The notes under the pieces were generated by a model. The model saw only the letters and a program-made list of their open reading frames with translations, was not told the DNA's origin and ran no database searches. A stretch of 63,679 nucleotides of DNA from contig JBBSAJ010000013.1 of NCBI GenBank assembly GCA_038252405.1, forward strand, positions 1 through 63,679, given 5' to 3'. This stretch comes from DATCDE01 sp038252405. GTDB taxonomy: Bacteria; Actinomycetota; Actinomycetes; Prado026. A program made the translations under genes and the position numbers. Below are positions 7,371-16,160 of this stretch, one piece after another; position 1 is the stretch's first letter; each line of letters opens with the position of its first letter.

Positions 7371-9007
7371 GCGCGGACGCCGGGGTGCTGCGGAGCAGCT
7401 CGGTGATGGCGGTGGGGACCATCGCGTCCCGGGTCACCGGCATGCTGCGCAACATCGTGCTGGTCGCCGCGATCGGCGGACAGGTGTTCGCCGACACCTA
7501 CACGGTCGCGAACAACCTGCCCAACATCTTGTACATCCTGCTCGTCGGCGGGGCGCTCAACGCGGTGTTCATCCCGCAGCTGGTGCGGCACATGGCCTCC
7601 GACAGCGACGGGGGCGGCGCCTACGCCGACCGGCTGATCACGCTGTCCGGCCTGGTGCTGCTCGCGGTGTCCGCGCTGACCGTCGCGCTGGCGCCGTTCA
7701 TCGTCCGGCTGTACTCCACGAACAGCTGGAGCAGCACGGACCTCGGGGTCTCGACGGCCTTCGCCCGGTACTGCCTGCCGCAGATCTTCTTCTACGGCGT
7801 GTACACGCTGTACAGCCAGGTGCTCAACGCCCGTGGGCACTTCGCGATGCCGATGTTCGCCCCGATCCTCAACAACCTGGTCGTCATCGTCGTCTGCGGC
7901 GTCTTCATCGCCGCCGTCGGCCCGAACCCGACGACGGCAACCATCACGCCGGCCGAGACGGCGCTGCTCGGGCTCGGCACCACGGTCGGCATCGTGGTGC
8001 AGGCGGTGGCCCTCGTCCCCGTGATGGCCCGCTACGGGTACCGCTACCGGCCCCGCTTCGACCTGCGCGGGCAGGGCCTCGGCAAGGCGGTCACCCTCGC
8101 CAAGTGGACCATCGTCCTGGTGGCCATCAACCAGCTGGCCTTCGTGGTCGTGGCGCGGCTGGCCACCTCGGCCAACGCGGCGGCCGCGGCGGCCGGGGCG
8201 GCCGGTGGCGCCGGCATCACCGTCTACACGACCGCCTACCTGATCTTCATCCTGCCGCACTCGGTGGTCACCGTGTCGGTGGTCACGGCGCTGCTGCCCA
8301 GGATGAGCCGGGCGGCCGCCGCGAACGACCTGCGCGGCGTCCGCGACGACGTCAGCCGGGGGATCCGGCTGGTGAGCACGGCCATGGTGCCCTCGGCCAT
8401 CGCCTTGGTGCTGCTCGGCCCGAGCATCGGCCTGCTGCTGTTCAGCTTCGGCGCCAGCGGCGGGGACACCGGGCGGTCCATCGGCGTGGTGACCGCGGCG
8501 TTCGCCGTGGGGCTGGTGCCGTTCAGCATCTACTACGTGCTGCTGCGCGGCTTCTACGCGGTGGAGGACACCAGGACACCGGCGCTGGTCGCTGTCTTCC
8601 TCAACTCGGTCAACCTGGCCGTGGCCTACGCGCTGTACCTCGTGCTGCCGCCCGAGCAGCAGGTCGTCGGCCTGGCGCTGGGCTACTCGGCCGCCTACCT
8701 GGCCACCATGGTGCTGCTCTGGCAGATCCTGCGCCGCCGGCTGCGCGGCCTGAACACCTACCTCACGGTGCGCACCCTGGTCCGGCTCACGGTGGCCGGC
8801 CTCCCGGCCGGGCTGGCCGGCTGGGCCACCCTGCACCTGCTCCAGCGGGTGCTGCCGGGCGGGCGGCTGGGCGCCCTGCTGCTCATCCTCGGGGTCAGCG
8901 CCGTGGGCGGGGTCGTGTTCGTCGGGGTGGCCCGTCGGCTGCGGGTGGCCGAGGTCAGCGAGCTGGTCGACGTCGTCGCGGCCCGACTGGGCCGCTCCCG
9001 GAGCTAG
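7367..9007 (+). CDS. murJ: Lipid II flippase MurJ (MviN)
   Basis: Polytopic MOP-superfamily membrane protein that moves lipid II across the cytoplasmic membrane. The 546-residue sequence shows the family signature near the start (SSSVMAVGTIASRVTGMLRN), repeated hydrophobic helices consistent with 14 membrane segments, and the central PHSVVTVSVVTALLPRMS stretch. GTG 7367 overlaps the upstream TGA and has GGGGAG before it. M. tuberculosis MviN is fused at its C-terminus to a pseudokinase and an extracellular domain. Here the transporter stops after the flippase and the pseudokinase is a separate gene about 1.6 kb downstream. Confidence 0.94.
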   Translation: MSADAGVLRSSSVMAVGTIASRVTGMLRNIVLVAAIGGQVFADTYTVANNLPNILYILLVGGALNAVFIPQLVRHMASDSDGGGAYADRLITLSGLVLLAVSALTVALAPFIVRLYSTNSWSSTDLGVSTAFARYCLPQIFFYGVYTLYSQVLNARGHFAMPMFAPILNNLVVIVVCGVFIAAVGPNPTTATITPAETALLGLGTTVGIVVQAVALVPVMARYGYRYRPRFDLRGQGLGKAVTLAKWTIVLVAINQLAFVVVARLATSANAAAAAAGAAGGAGITVYTTAYLIFILPHSVVTVSVVTALLPRMSRAAAANDLRGVRDDVSRGIRLVSTAMVPSAIALVLLGPSIGLLLFSFGASGGDTGRSIGVVTAAFAVGLVPFSIYYVLLRGFYAVEDTRTPALVAVFLNSVNLAVAYALYLVLPPEQQVVGLALGYSAAYLATMVLLWQILRRRLRGLNTYLTVRTLVRLTVAGLPAGLAGWATLHLLQRVLPGGRLGALLLILGVSAVGGVVFVGVARRLRVAEVSELVDVVAARLGRSRS

Positions 9008-9075
9008 TCACCCGTCCGGCGCAGGCCTGGAGCTGCGGGCTCAAGCCGGAGACGGCAGGAGCCGACCCTTCCGGC

Positions 9076-9477
9076 ATGGGCGCCCCCCTGCGCGACGATC
9101 GCGGCAGCCTGGTCATCGGCTGGCTGTTCAAGGTCGCCCTGACCCTGGTGCTGATCGGCCTGCTCGCCTTCGACGGGATCGCGATCGGTGTCGCCAAGGT
9201 CTCCTCGACCGACGCCGCCACCACGGTGGCGAGCGCGGCCGCCGACAAGTACCGGGCCACCAAGCACGACGCCCAGCAGACCTACCAGGCCGCTTTGATC
9301 GTCGCCAAGGACAACGGCGTCGCGCTGGCCGCCAAGGACCTGGTCTTCTACCCGGACGGCGAGGTCAGCGCCACGGTGCACCGCACCGTCCACACCATCG
9401 TGCTCCAGCTCCTGCCGTTCACCCGCGGCCTCCTGCAGACCACCGCGACCGCGACGGCCTCGCCGTCGGTGCAGTGA
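9076..9477 (+). CDS. Small membrane protein of unknown function
   Basis: A 133-residue protein with a short charged N-terminus (RDDRGSLVIGWLFK), one membrane helix (VALTLVLIGLLAFDGIAIGVA) and an extracytoplasmic part rich in Ala, Asp and Lys. The overall look resembles TadE-like or secretion-associated membrane proteins, but no signature is clear enough to name it. The ATG at 9076 has no strong ribosome site. Its stop overlaps the GTG of the NlpC/P60 gene, so the two are translationally coupled, and a shared envelope role is plausible. Confidence 0.65.
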   Translation: MGAPLRDDRGSLVIGWLFKVALTLVLIGLLAFDGIAIGVAKVSSTDAATTVASAAADKYRATKHDAQQTYQAALIVAKDNGVALAAKDLVFYPDGEVSATVHRTVHTIVLQLLPFTRGLLQTTATATASPSVQ

Positions 9478-10559
9478 GAGCAGCTCGGGCCGGTCGAGGC
9501 TGGGTCGCCGGGTCCCTGCTCACGGCAGCGCTGCTGGCCGGGCTGCCCTCGGTCCCAGCCGCGGCCGACCCCTCGGTGGCCGACGCCCGGGCCAGAGCAG
9601 CGGCGCTGGCCACCCAGGTCGCCGCCCTCGAGGTGCAGCTGGAGACCGCGACCGAGGCGTACAACCGGGTCCAGGACCACCTGGGGACGGTGGTGACGAG
9701 CTACCTGAGCGCGTCCCAGCAGCTGCAGAGCCTCGCCGACCAGCAGTCCAGCCAGCAGGCCGAGACCACCCGACGGGTCCGCGCGCTGTACATGTCCGGC
9801 GGGACGACCGGCCTGTACGCCTCGGTCCTCGCCGGAGGCGACATCAGCGACGTCCTGCTGCGGATCGCCACGGTCGACCACGTGCTGCGCAGCGAGCAGG
9901 CCTCGGTCGTCGGCACGACCACCCAGCTGACCGCCGCCGCGGCCCTGGCCAGCCGGCTGGACACGCTGGCCGCGCAGCGCACCGGCCTGGAGACGGCCGC
10001 CCGCAACGCCACGACCACGGTGGAGACCCTGCTGGCCACCCGGCAGGCCGAGCTGGCCACCGCCAGCGCCGACGTGCGCCGGCTGGTGGCCGCCGACCAG
10101 GCCGCCGCGGCTGCTGCCGCCGCCGCCCGGGCCGCCGCCCTGCTGCCGTTCACCACCGACGTCCCGGCCCTGCCGGCCGACAGCCCGGCGGCCGTCGTCA
10201 CCGCGATCACGGCCGCCCGCAGCGCGCTCGGGCTGCCGTACCAGTGGGGCGCCACCGGCCCGGACAGCTACGACTGCTCGGGCCTGACCCAGTGGGCCTT
10301 CGCCCAGGCCGGCGTGCGGCTGCCCCGGGTCGCCGCCGACCAGTGGACCGTGGGCACCCACCCGTCGCTCGACCAGTTGCGCCCCGGCGACCTGCTGTTC
10401 TGGGCCACCGACGTCAACGACCCGAGCACGATCCATCACGTGGCCATCTACCTGGGCGGTGGGTTCATGCTGCACGCCCCGCACACCGGCGACGTCGTAC
10501 GGATCGCCCGCGTGTACCTCGACGGCTACATCGGGGCCAGCCGTCCGGTGGCGGGTTGA
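9474..10559 (+). CDS. Secreted NlpC/P60 peptidoglycan endopeptidase
   Basis: A 361-residue exported cell-wall hydrolase. The N-terminal signal peptide ends near SVPAAADPS. A long coiled-coil domain (residues about 35 to 225, rich in Ala, Leu, Gln) follows, as in RipA/RipC-type proteins that are held inactive or bound to FtsX. The C-terminal NlpC/P60 domain has the catalytic Cys in YDCSGLTQWAF, the His in IHHVAIYLGGG and a third polar residue in HAPHTGD. It should cleave D-Glu to m-DAP peptide bonds. The GTG overlaps the preceding stop codon. Confidence 0.93.
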   Translation: MRAARAGRGWVAGSLLTAALLAGLPSVPAAADPSVADARARAAALATQVAALEVQLETATEAYNRVQDHLGTVVTSYLSASQQLQSLADQQSSQQAETTRRVRALYMSGGTTGLYASVLAGGDISDVLLRIATVDHVLRSEQASVVGTTTQLTAAAALASRLDTLAAQRTGLETAARNATTTVETLLATRQAELATASADVRRLVAADQAAAAAAAAARAAALLPFTTDVPALPADSPAAVVTAITAARSALGLPYQWGATGPDSYDCSGLTQWAFAQAGVRLPRVAADQWTVGTHPSLDQLRPGDLLFWATDVNDPSTIHHVAIYLGGGFMLHAPHTGDVVRIARVYLDGYIGASRPVAG

Positions 10560-10588
10560 GCCCCGGGCCCGGCCGTACGCTCATAGCT

Positions 10589-12016
10589 GTGCGCACCCTG
10601 GCTGGCCGCTACCGCATCGAGGACCGCGTCCTCGACGGCGCCGGCTGGACCCTGTGGGCCGCCACCGACGGTGCGCTGCACCGCCCGGTCGCCGTGATCT
10701 CGGTGGATCCCGGCCAGCCTCACCTGGACGACGTGCGGGAGGCCGCGCGCGCCGCCGCCCGGGCGGACGACCCCCGGCTGCAGCGGGTGCTCGACATCGT
10801 GGAGGACGACGAGCAGACCTGCCTGGTCGTCGAGTGGCAGGACGCCACCGGGCTGGAGCAGCTGCTGGCCGAGGGGCCGCTGGCCGAGGCCGAGGCCCGC
10901 CGACTCGTCGGTGAGGTGGCCTGGGCGCTGAGCCGTGCTGACGAGCAGGGGCTGCACCACGGGCGGCTGGCACCGCGCTGGGTCCAGTGCACCGACGACG
11001 GTCGGGTCCGGGTCGCCGGCCTCGAGCTGCTGGCCGCACTGGACGGCGGCCGGGCCAAGGGGCAGCGGCCCGAGGACGCCGCCGCGGCGGACGCGCGCGC
11101 GCTCGGGGCCCTGCTGTATGCGGCCCTGACCGGTCGGTGGCCCGGCGAGCCGGCCGACTGCGCCCTCCCCGCCGCCCCACGGATCGGGGGCCGACCGGTC
11201 CGGGCCCGCGGAGTGCTGGCCGGCGTGCCGCCGGTCCTCGATGACATCGCGGCCCGAGCCCTCGGGCTCACCGAGCGGGGGGCGCTGACCACGCCCGGCG
11301 AGGTGGCCAGGGCGCTGGAGTCCGCCCAGGGCCGGCTGGTGCCGGTCGAGCTGGACCGGGAGGCCGTCGACGACTCCCCGCCGTCGGTGGGCGGTGGCTC
11401 GACCCGCCCCGGTCCGCTGGCGGTCGCCGCGGTGGCGGTGACCGCGGTGGTCGCTGCGGCCGCGCTCGCGGTGGGCGCGCTGGCCTGGTCGGCGTCCACC
11501 CGCGACCAGCCGGGGGGCGGCGCGAGCCTGGCCAGCCCGGGCTCCAGTACGGGCTCCAGCGGTGCGCTGCTGGACGGGCCGATCCCGATCGTGTCGGTCC
11601 ATGACTTCGACCCGGCCGGCAACGGCCAGGAGAACCCGCAGCTGGCGCCGCTCGCGATCGACGGCAAGCCCAGCACCGCCTGGCGCACCGTGTTCTACGA
11701 CCGGGCCGACCTGGGCGGGCTCAAGCCGGGGGTTGGGCTGCTGCTCGACCTGGGCGCTCCCACCAGGATCGGCGCGGTACGGGTCGAGCTGGTCGGCCGC
11801 GGCACCGACATCGAGCTGCGGGCGGCCACCATCGCCCCTGTCACCGCCGACGACGCCATCACCGTGGCCCAGGCCATGGGCGCCGGCGACCTGGTGACGC
11901 TGCGGCCCGACCCGCAGGTCGAGGCCCGGTACCTGCTGCTGTGGCTGACCAAGCTGCCGAAGGACGGCGCCCGGTACCGCGGCGGCGTGTCCGAGGTGCA
12001 GGTCCTGCGGAACTGA
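10589..12016 (+). CDS. Membrane pseudokinase with extracellular discoidin-like domain (MviN pseudokinase partner)
   Basis: A 475-residue protein. Residues 1 to about 250 have the fold of a Ser/Thr kinase (LAGRYRIEDRVLDGAGWTLW at the glycine loop position) but lack a VAIK lysine, an HRD loop (HHGRLAPRWVQ instead) and DFG, so catalysis is unlikely. A membrane helix follows (about residues 273-298), then an extracellular domain (ENPQLAPLAIDGKPSTAWRT) resembling F5/8-type discoidin domains. This is the arrangement of the C-terminal half of mycobacterial MviN, whose phosphorylated pseudokinase binds FhaA. The GTG at 10589 lies 7 bases after TACGCT, suggesting a leaderless transcript. Confidence 0.85.
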   Translation: MRTLAGRYRIEDRVLDGAGWTLWAATDGALHRPVAVISVDPGQPHLDDVREAARAAARADDPRLQRVLDIVEDDEQTCLVVEWQDATGLEQLLAEGPLAEAEARRLVGEVAWALSRADEQGLHHGRLAPRWVQCTDDGRVRVAGLELLAALDGGRAKGQRPEDAAAADARALGALLYAALTGRWPGEPADCALPAAPRIGGRPVRARGVLAGVPPVLDDIAARALGLTERGALTTPGEVARALESAQGRLVPVELDREAVDDSPPSVGGGSTRPGPLAVAAVAVTAVVAAAALAVGALAWSASTRDQPGGGASLASPGSSTGSSGALLDGPIPIVSVHDFDPAGNGQENPQLAPLAIDGKPSTAWRTVFYDRADLGGLKPGVGLLLDLGAPTRIGAVRVELVGRGTDIELRAATIAPVTADDAITVAQAMGAGDLVTLRPDPQVEARYLLLWLTKLPKDGARYRGGVSEVQVLRN

Positions 12017-12083
12017 ACCGTCGTCCACCTACCCTGGGCACGCGCCCGGGGACCCCCCCACCGACTCCAGCCAGGGAGCGCCT

Positions 12084-12698
12084 ATGTCCGACGCCGAGCC
12101 CAACGGGCTCGACGACCGGGCGCTGCTCGCTGCGCACGTGGCCGGCGACCCGGACGCCTTCGGCACCCTGGTCCTGCGCCACCGGGACCGGCTGTGGGCG
12201 ATCGCACTGCGCACCCTGGGCCACCCCGAGGACGCCGCCGACGCGGTCCAGAACGCGCTGATCTCGGCGTACCGCTCGGCCGGCTCGTACCGCGGAGACG
12301 CCGCCGTCACCACCTGGCTGCACCGGATCGTCGTCAACGCCTGCCTCGACCTGGTCCGGCGGCGGACGGTGCGTGCGGCCGACCCCCTGCCGGACGACGA
12401 CGCGCTGCTGCCGGCCCAGCCCGGGGACGCCTTCGCCAGCCGGGAGACCGCGCTCGTCGTGCAGCAGGCGCTGCTGACCCTGCCGATCGAGCAGCGCGCC
12501 GCGCTGGTCCTGGTCGACCTCCACGGCTACTCCGTCGACGAGGCCGCCGCGGTCCTGGACTGCCCCGCTGGCACGGTCAAGAGCCGCTGCTCCCGCGGTC
12601 GGGCCAAGCTGGCCCCCCTGCTGGCGTCGCTGCGGAACCCGGACCACCCCGGACACGTCCCACCTGAGGGCATGCCCAACGACCAGGCAGGGAGGTGA
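12084..12698 (+). CDS. sigM: ECF RNA polymerase sigma factor, SigM type
   Basis: A 204-residue group 4 sigma factor. Region 2 spans residues about 20 to 90 (FGTLVLRHRDRLWAIALRTL, then EDAADAVQNALISAYR). Region 4 spans about 130 to 185 (LLTLPIEQRAALVLVDLHGY, then VLDCPAGTVKSRCSRGRAKL helix-turn-helix). It occupies the SigM slot between murJ and trxB. ATG 12084 follows an AGGGAG ribosome site. It is followed 6 bp later by a gene expected to encode its membrane anti-sigma factor. Confidence 0.92.
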   Translation: MSDAEPNGLDDRALLAAHVAGDPDAFGTLVLRHRDRLWAIALRTLGHPEDAADAVQNALISAYRSAGSYRGDAAVTTWLHRIVVNACLDLVRRRTVRAADPLPDDDALLPAQPGDAFASRETALVVQQALLTLPIEQRAALVLVDLHGYSVDEAAAVLDCPAGTVKSRCSRGRAKLAPLLASLRNPDHPGHVPPEGMPNDQAGR

Positions 12699-12704
12699 GC
12701 GGCG

Positions 12705-13451
12705 TTGTCTGACCCGCGAAACGGCGACCTGGACGGCGACGGCCTGGTGCACGACCTGCTGGCCGGCCTGCCGGAGCCGACGATGCCCTCCGAGGTGGCC
12801 GCCCGGATCGACGCAGCGCTGGCCGTCGAGGCGGCCACCCGGGACGCGGGCGGCACTCTTGCCACTGCGGCCGCAACCGTCACACCGATCACGTCGACGG
12901 GGAGCACCGGCCTGGGCGCCCGCCTGCGCGGGCACTGGCTGATGTCCGCGGCCGCCGTCGTCGCGGTGCTCGCCCTCGGCAGTGCCGTCGTGGTCGGCGC
13001 GCTCAGCGGTCGGTCACCGTCGTCGTCCAGCGCAGCCAGCGGTGCGGCGGCCACGGCCAGCCGCGCCCCCGGGGCCGAGACCACCCGGCTGAGCGCCTCG
13101 GGACGGGGCTACACCAAGGCCAACCTGGGGCCCGAGGTGCTCACCCTGGTCGCCGCGACGTCGACCAGCCCGGCCAGCCCGGCCACCAACGACGGCACGG
13201 TCAGCACGCTCGCGGCGCCGGGCCGGAGCCTGATCGAGGACCGTACCCGGCTGGCCGCCTGCCTGGCCAAGGTGGAGGAGGGCGGCCCGGCCACCGCTCC
13301 GGTCGCGGTAGACGCCGGCAGCTTCGAGGGCCAGCCCGCCGTGGTCGTGGTGCTCGTCGGGTCCGCCACCAGCTACGACGTGTTCGTGGTCACACCGGCC
13401 TGCTCGAGCGCCGACGCCACCCTGCTGTACTACGCCAGCGTGCGGCACTGA
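12705..13451 (+). CDS. Putative anti-sigma factor (RsmA position) with one membrane helix
   Basis: A 248-residue protein starting at TTG 12705 behind a good GGGAGG. An acidic cytoplasmic segment (residues 1-80, with LVHDLLAGLPEPTMPSEVAA) is followed by one membrane helix (MSAAAVVAVLALGSAVVVGA) and an extracytoplasmic domain of about 140 residues ending in ...ATLLYYASVRH. It sits where Rv3912 sits next to sigM. No H-x3-C-x2-C zinc motif is visible, so it would be a non-ZAS type anti-sigma factor. The role is inferred from position and topology. Confidence 0.68.
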   Translation: MSDPRNGDLDGDGLVHDLLAGLPEPTMPSEVAARIDAALAVEAATRDAGGTLATAAATVTPITSTGSTGLGARLRGHWLMSAAAVVAVLALGSAVVVGALSGRSPSSSSAASGAAATASRAPGAETTRLSASGRGYTKANLGPEVLTLVAATSTSPASPATNDGTVSTLAAPGRSLIEDRTRLAACLAKVEEGGPATAPVAVDAGSFEGQPAVVVVLVGSATSYDVFVVTPACSSADATLLYYASVRH

Positions 13452-13477
13452 GCGGGCCGGTCCGGATACCCCCGGGG

Positions 13478-13503
13478 GGAATACCGCGGGCGTAGAATCG
13501 GTT
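13478..13503 (+). promoter_or_regulatory. SigR/SigH-type thiol-stress promoter of trxB
   Basis: GGAAT at 13478-13482 and GTT at 13501-13503 are separated by exactly 18 bases. This is the consensus recognised by Streptomyces SigR and its mycobacterial counterpart SigH. It lies 41 bp upstream of the trxB start. The trxBA operon is a textbook SigR target, so disulfide-stress induction is expected. Confidence 0.8.
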
Positions 13504-13544
13504 GTCGGCACCGAAGCCCTGTCGACCCCCCTTGAGGATGCACC

Positions 13545-14531
13545 GTGACCGACGTCCGCAACGTCATCATCATCGGCTCCGGACCCGCCGGCTACACCGC
13601 CGCCGTCTACGCAGCCCGCGCCAACCTGGCGCCGCTGGTCTTCGAGGGTGCGGTGACCGCCGGCGGGGCGCTGATGAACACCACCGAGGTGGAGAACTTC
13701 CCCGGCTTCCCCGACGGCGTCATGGGCCCGGACCTGATGGACAACCTGCGCAAGCAGGCCGAGAAGTTCGGCGCCGAGCTGGTCGCCGACGACGTCACCG
13801 CCGTGGACCTCATCGGCGAGATCAAGGTCGTCACCGACGGCTCCGGGGGCACCCACCGGGCGCGGGCGGTCATCGTGGCCACCGGCTCCGGCTACCGCGA
13901 GCTGGGCCTGCCGAACGAGAAGCGGCTGTCCGGGCACGGCGTGTCGTGGTGTGCGACCTGCGACGGGTTCTTCTTCCGCGACCAGGACATCGCGGTCGTC
14001 GGCGGTGGCGACACCGCCATGGAGGAGGCCACCTTCCTGACCCGGTTCGCCCGCTCGGTGACGATCGTGCACCGGCGCGACTCGCTCCGCGCGTCCAAGG
14101 TCATGCAGGACCGCGCCCTCGCCAACGACAAGATCCGCTTCGCCTGGAGCTCCGAGGTCGTCGACGTCCTGGGCGACAGCAAGGTGACCGGGGTCCGACT
14201 GCGCAACCTCGTCACCAGCGAGGAGTCCACCCTCGACGTCACCGGGCTGTTCCTGGCCATCGGGCACGACCCGCGCAGCGAGCTGTTCGTCGGCCAGCTG
14301 CACCGGGACGACGAGGGCTACCTCATCGTCGACCACCCGACCACCCGGACCAACGTGCCCGGCGTGTTCGCCTGCGGCGACGTCGTCGACCACATCTACC
14401 GGCAGGCCGTCACCGCGGCCGGCACCGGCTGCCAGTCCGCCCTCGACGCGGAGCGGTTCCTGGCCGACCTGGACGACGCTGCCGCCACCGGCCAGCCGGC
14501 CGCGGCGGCGCACTCCTCCGTCACCGTCTGA
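13545..14531 (+). CDS. trxB: Thioredoxin reductase (NADPH)
   Basis: FAD enzyme that passes electrons from NADPH to thioredoxin in the cytosol. The 328-residue protein has the N-terminal FAD loop (IIGSGPAGYTAAVYAAR), the redox-active CATC at about residue 136 (SWCATCDGFFFRD), the NADPH-binding VVGGGDTAMEEATFL and a C-terminal FAD motif (GVFACGDVVDHIYRQA). Length is normal for low-molecular-weight TrxB. GTG 13545 is used. It is followed 88 bp later by trxA, and a SigR-type promoter lies upstream. Confidence 0.97.
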   Translation: MTDVRNVIIIGSGPAGYTAAVYAARANLAPLVFEGAVTAGGALMNTTEVENFPGFPDGVMGPDLMDNLRKQAEKFGAELVADDVTAVDLIGEIKVVTDGSGGTHRARAVIVATGSGYRELGLPNEKRLSGHGVSWCATCDGFFFRDQDIAVVGGGDTAMEEATFLTRFARSVTIVHRRDSLRASKVMQDRALANDKIRFAWSSEVVDVLGDSKVTGVRLRNLVTSEESTLDVTGLFLAIGHDPRSELFVGQLHRDDEGYLIVDHPTTRTNVPGVFACGDVVDHIYRQAVTAAGTGCQSALDAERFLADLDDAAATGQPAAAAHSSVTV

Positions 14532-14619
14532 ACCGCGTGAGAGGGTTCGGCGAGCGATCGCCGTACCCGCTCAGCGGACCCCCCCGCACTCGACCCGTAC
14601 TCAGGAGAAGGAGCCCCCC

Positions 14620-14949
14620 ATGGGTGCCCACGCCAAGGCTGTGACCGACGATTCGTTCGCCACCGACGTGCTGGCCAGCGAGAAGCCGGTCATCGTCGAC
14701 TTCTGGGCCGAGTGGTGCGGCCCGTGCCGCGCGGTCTCACCGATCCTCGAGGAGATCGCCGGCGAGCATGCCGACAAGATCTCGGTGGTCAAGCTCAACG
14801 TCGACGAGAACCCGCGCACGGCGGCCGCCTACGGGATCACCTCGATCCCGACCATGAACGTCTACCAGGGCGGCGAGCTGGTCAAGCAGATCATCGGCGC
14901 CAAGCCCAAGGCTGCGCTGCTGCGCGACCTGGCCGGCTTCATCGCCTGA
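14620..14949 (+). CDS. trxA: Thioredoxin
   Basis: A 109-residue cytosolic disulfide reductase with the WCGPC active site in VDFWAEWCGPCRAVSPI and the cis-proline region SIPTMNVYQGG. The ATG at 14620 follows AGGAGAAGGAG. It is the natural electron acceptor of the TrxB encoded just upstream and probably shares the SigR-type promoter. Confidence 0.97.
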   Translation: MGAHAKAVTDDSFATDVLASEKPVIVDFWAEWCGPCRAVSPILEEIAGEHADKISVVKLNVDENPRTAAAYGITSIPTMNVYQGGELVKQIIGAKPKAALLRDLAGFIA

Positions 14950-15011
14950 CCGATCGGGAGGCCTCCCGCCGGTAGCATGCCCAGCCAGCGGCAACCGAAG
15001 GCTGGCAGCTG

Positions 15012-16160
15012 ATGGCGCATCCCACGTACCGGTTCGGCGACAGCGGCACGGCCGTGGCCGAGGTCCGCGCGCTGCTGCACCGGCTGGACCTGCTGCCCCG
15101 GCCCGCGGACACCGTCGACCTGCGGGACGGCGCCCTGTTCGACCGCGACGTCGACCGGGCGGTGCGCACCTTCCAGCAGCGCCGCGGGGTGACCGTCGAC
15201 GGCATCGTCGGCCCGGTCACCTGGCGGCTGCTGGAGGAGGCGCACTGGCGGCTCGGGGACCGCGTGCTGGTGCACGTCCCCGGCCACCTGCTCGCCGGAG
15301 ACGACGTCACGACCCTGCAGCGCCGGCTGCTCGACCTGGGCTTCGACGTCGGCCGGGTGGACGGCGTGTTCGGAGCGCAGACCGAGCGGGCCGTCAAGGA
15401 GTTCCAGCGCAACGTCGGCAGCACGGTCGACGGCCTGTGCGGGCCCCTCACGTTCCGGGCCCTGGATCGGCTCAGCCGCACGGTCGTCGGCGGGGCGCCC
15501 GAGGCGCTGTGGGAGGCCGAGCGGATCCGGCACCGGGGCCGGCTGCGTGTCGTGGTGATCGACCCGGGACACGGGGGGCTGGACCGGGGTGCCTGCGCGC
15601 CGGAGCGGCCGGAGGTCGATGAGGCCCGGCTGGCCGAGGACCTCGCCGCCCGGGTCGAGGGCCGGCTGGCCGCGTCCGGTGTGGTGGTCCACCTCAGCCG
15701 GGGCCGGCTGCGTCCGGGTGATCCGGCCCCCGACGACGGCGAGCGGGCCGCCGTGGCCAACCGGCTGGACGCCGACCTGGTCATCTCGCTGCACTGCGAC
15801 GCCTCGGCCGACCGGCTGGCCAACGGCGTGGCCACCTACTACTACGGCAACCGGGCGCTGGGGGTGCACTCCGCGGTCGGGGAGACCTTCGCCGGGCTGG
15901 TCCAGGACGAGATCGTGGCCCGGACCGGCCTGCGGGACTGCCACACCCATGGCAAGACCTGGGGGCTGCTGCGGCACACCCTGATGCCCGCCGTGCGGAT
16001 CGAGGTGGGGTACCTCACCCACTCGCAGGACGCCGCCCGGCTGGTCGACCCGGCGTTTCGCGACCTGGTGGCCGAGGCGGTCGTGGCCGCCGTCCACCGG
16101 CTGTCCGGGCCCCACGACGAGGACCCGCGGGTGCTCAGACTGCCGGACCTCGTGGGCTGA
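15012..16160 (+). CDS. cwlM: N-acetylmuramoyl-L-alanine amidase-type protein, CwlM-like
   Basis: A 382-residue protein with two PG_binding_1 repeats (about residues 1-75 and 80-160; both have VDG-x-x-G-P/A motifs) and an Amidase_3 domain (about 180-370). Putative zinc and catalytic residues are present: His in VVIDPGHGGLDRG, a Glu in the next helix, His in VISLHCDAS and Glu in VRIEVGYLTHS. There is no signal peptide, as in mycobacterial CwlM, which acts in the cytosol as a PknB-phosphorylated activator of MurA. Whether this copy is regulator or enzyme cannot be decided from sequence. Its 3' end overlaps the convergent GNAT gene by 26 bp. Confidence 0.88.
   Translation: MAHPTYRFGDSGTAVAEVRALLHRLDLLPRPADTVDLRDGALFDRDVDRAVRTFQQRRGVTVDGIVGPVTWRLLEEAHWRLGDRVLVHVPGHLLAGDDVTTLQRRLLDLGFDVGRVDGVFGAQTERAVKEFQRNVGSTVDGLCGPLTFRALDRLSRTVVGGAPEALWEAERIRHRGRLRVVVIDPGHGGLDRGACAPERPEVDEARLAEDLAARVEGRLAASGVVVHLSRGRLRPGDPAPDDGERAAVANRLDADLVISLHCDASADRLANGVATYYYGNRALGVHSAVGETFAGLVQDEIVARTGLRDCHTHGKTWGLLRHTLMPAVRIEVGYLTHSQDAARLVDPAFRDLVAEAVVAAVHRLSGPHDEDPRVLRLPDLVG

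Noticed and set aside
12084..13451. SigM autoregulatory promoter directly upstream of sigM
   Set aside because: No convincing GGAAC plus CGTC pair with correct spacing was found in the short gap after the pseudokinase gene.
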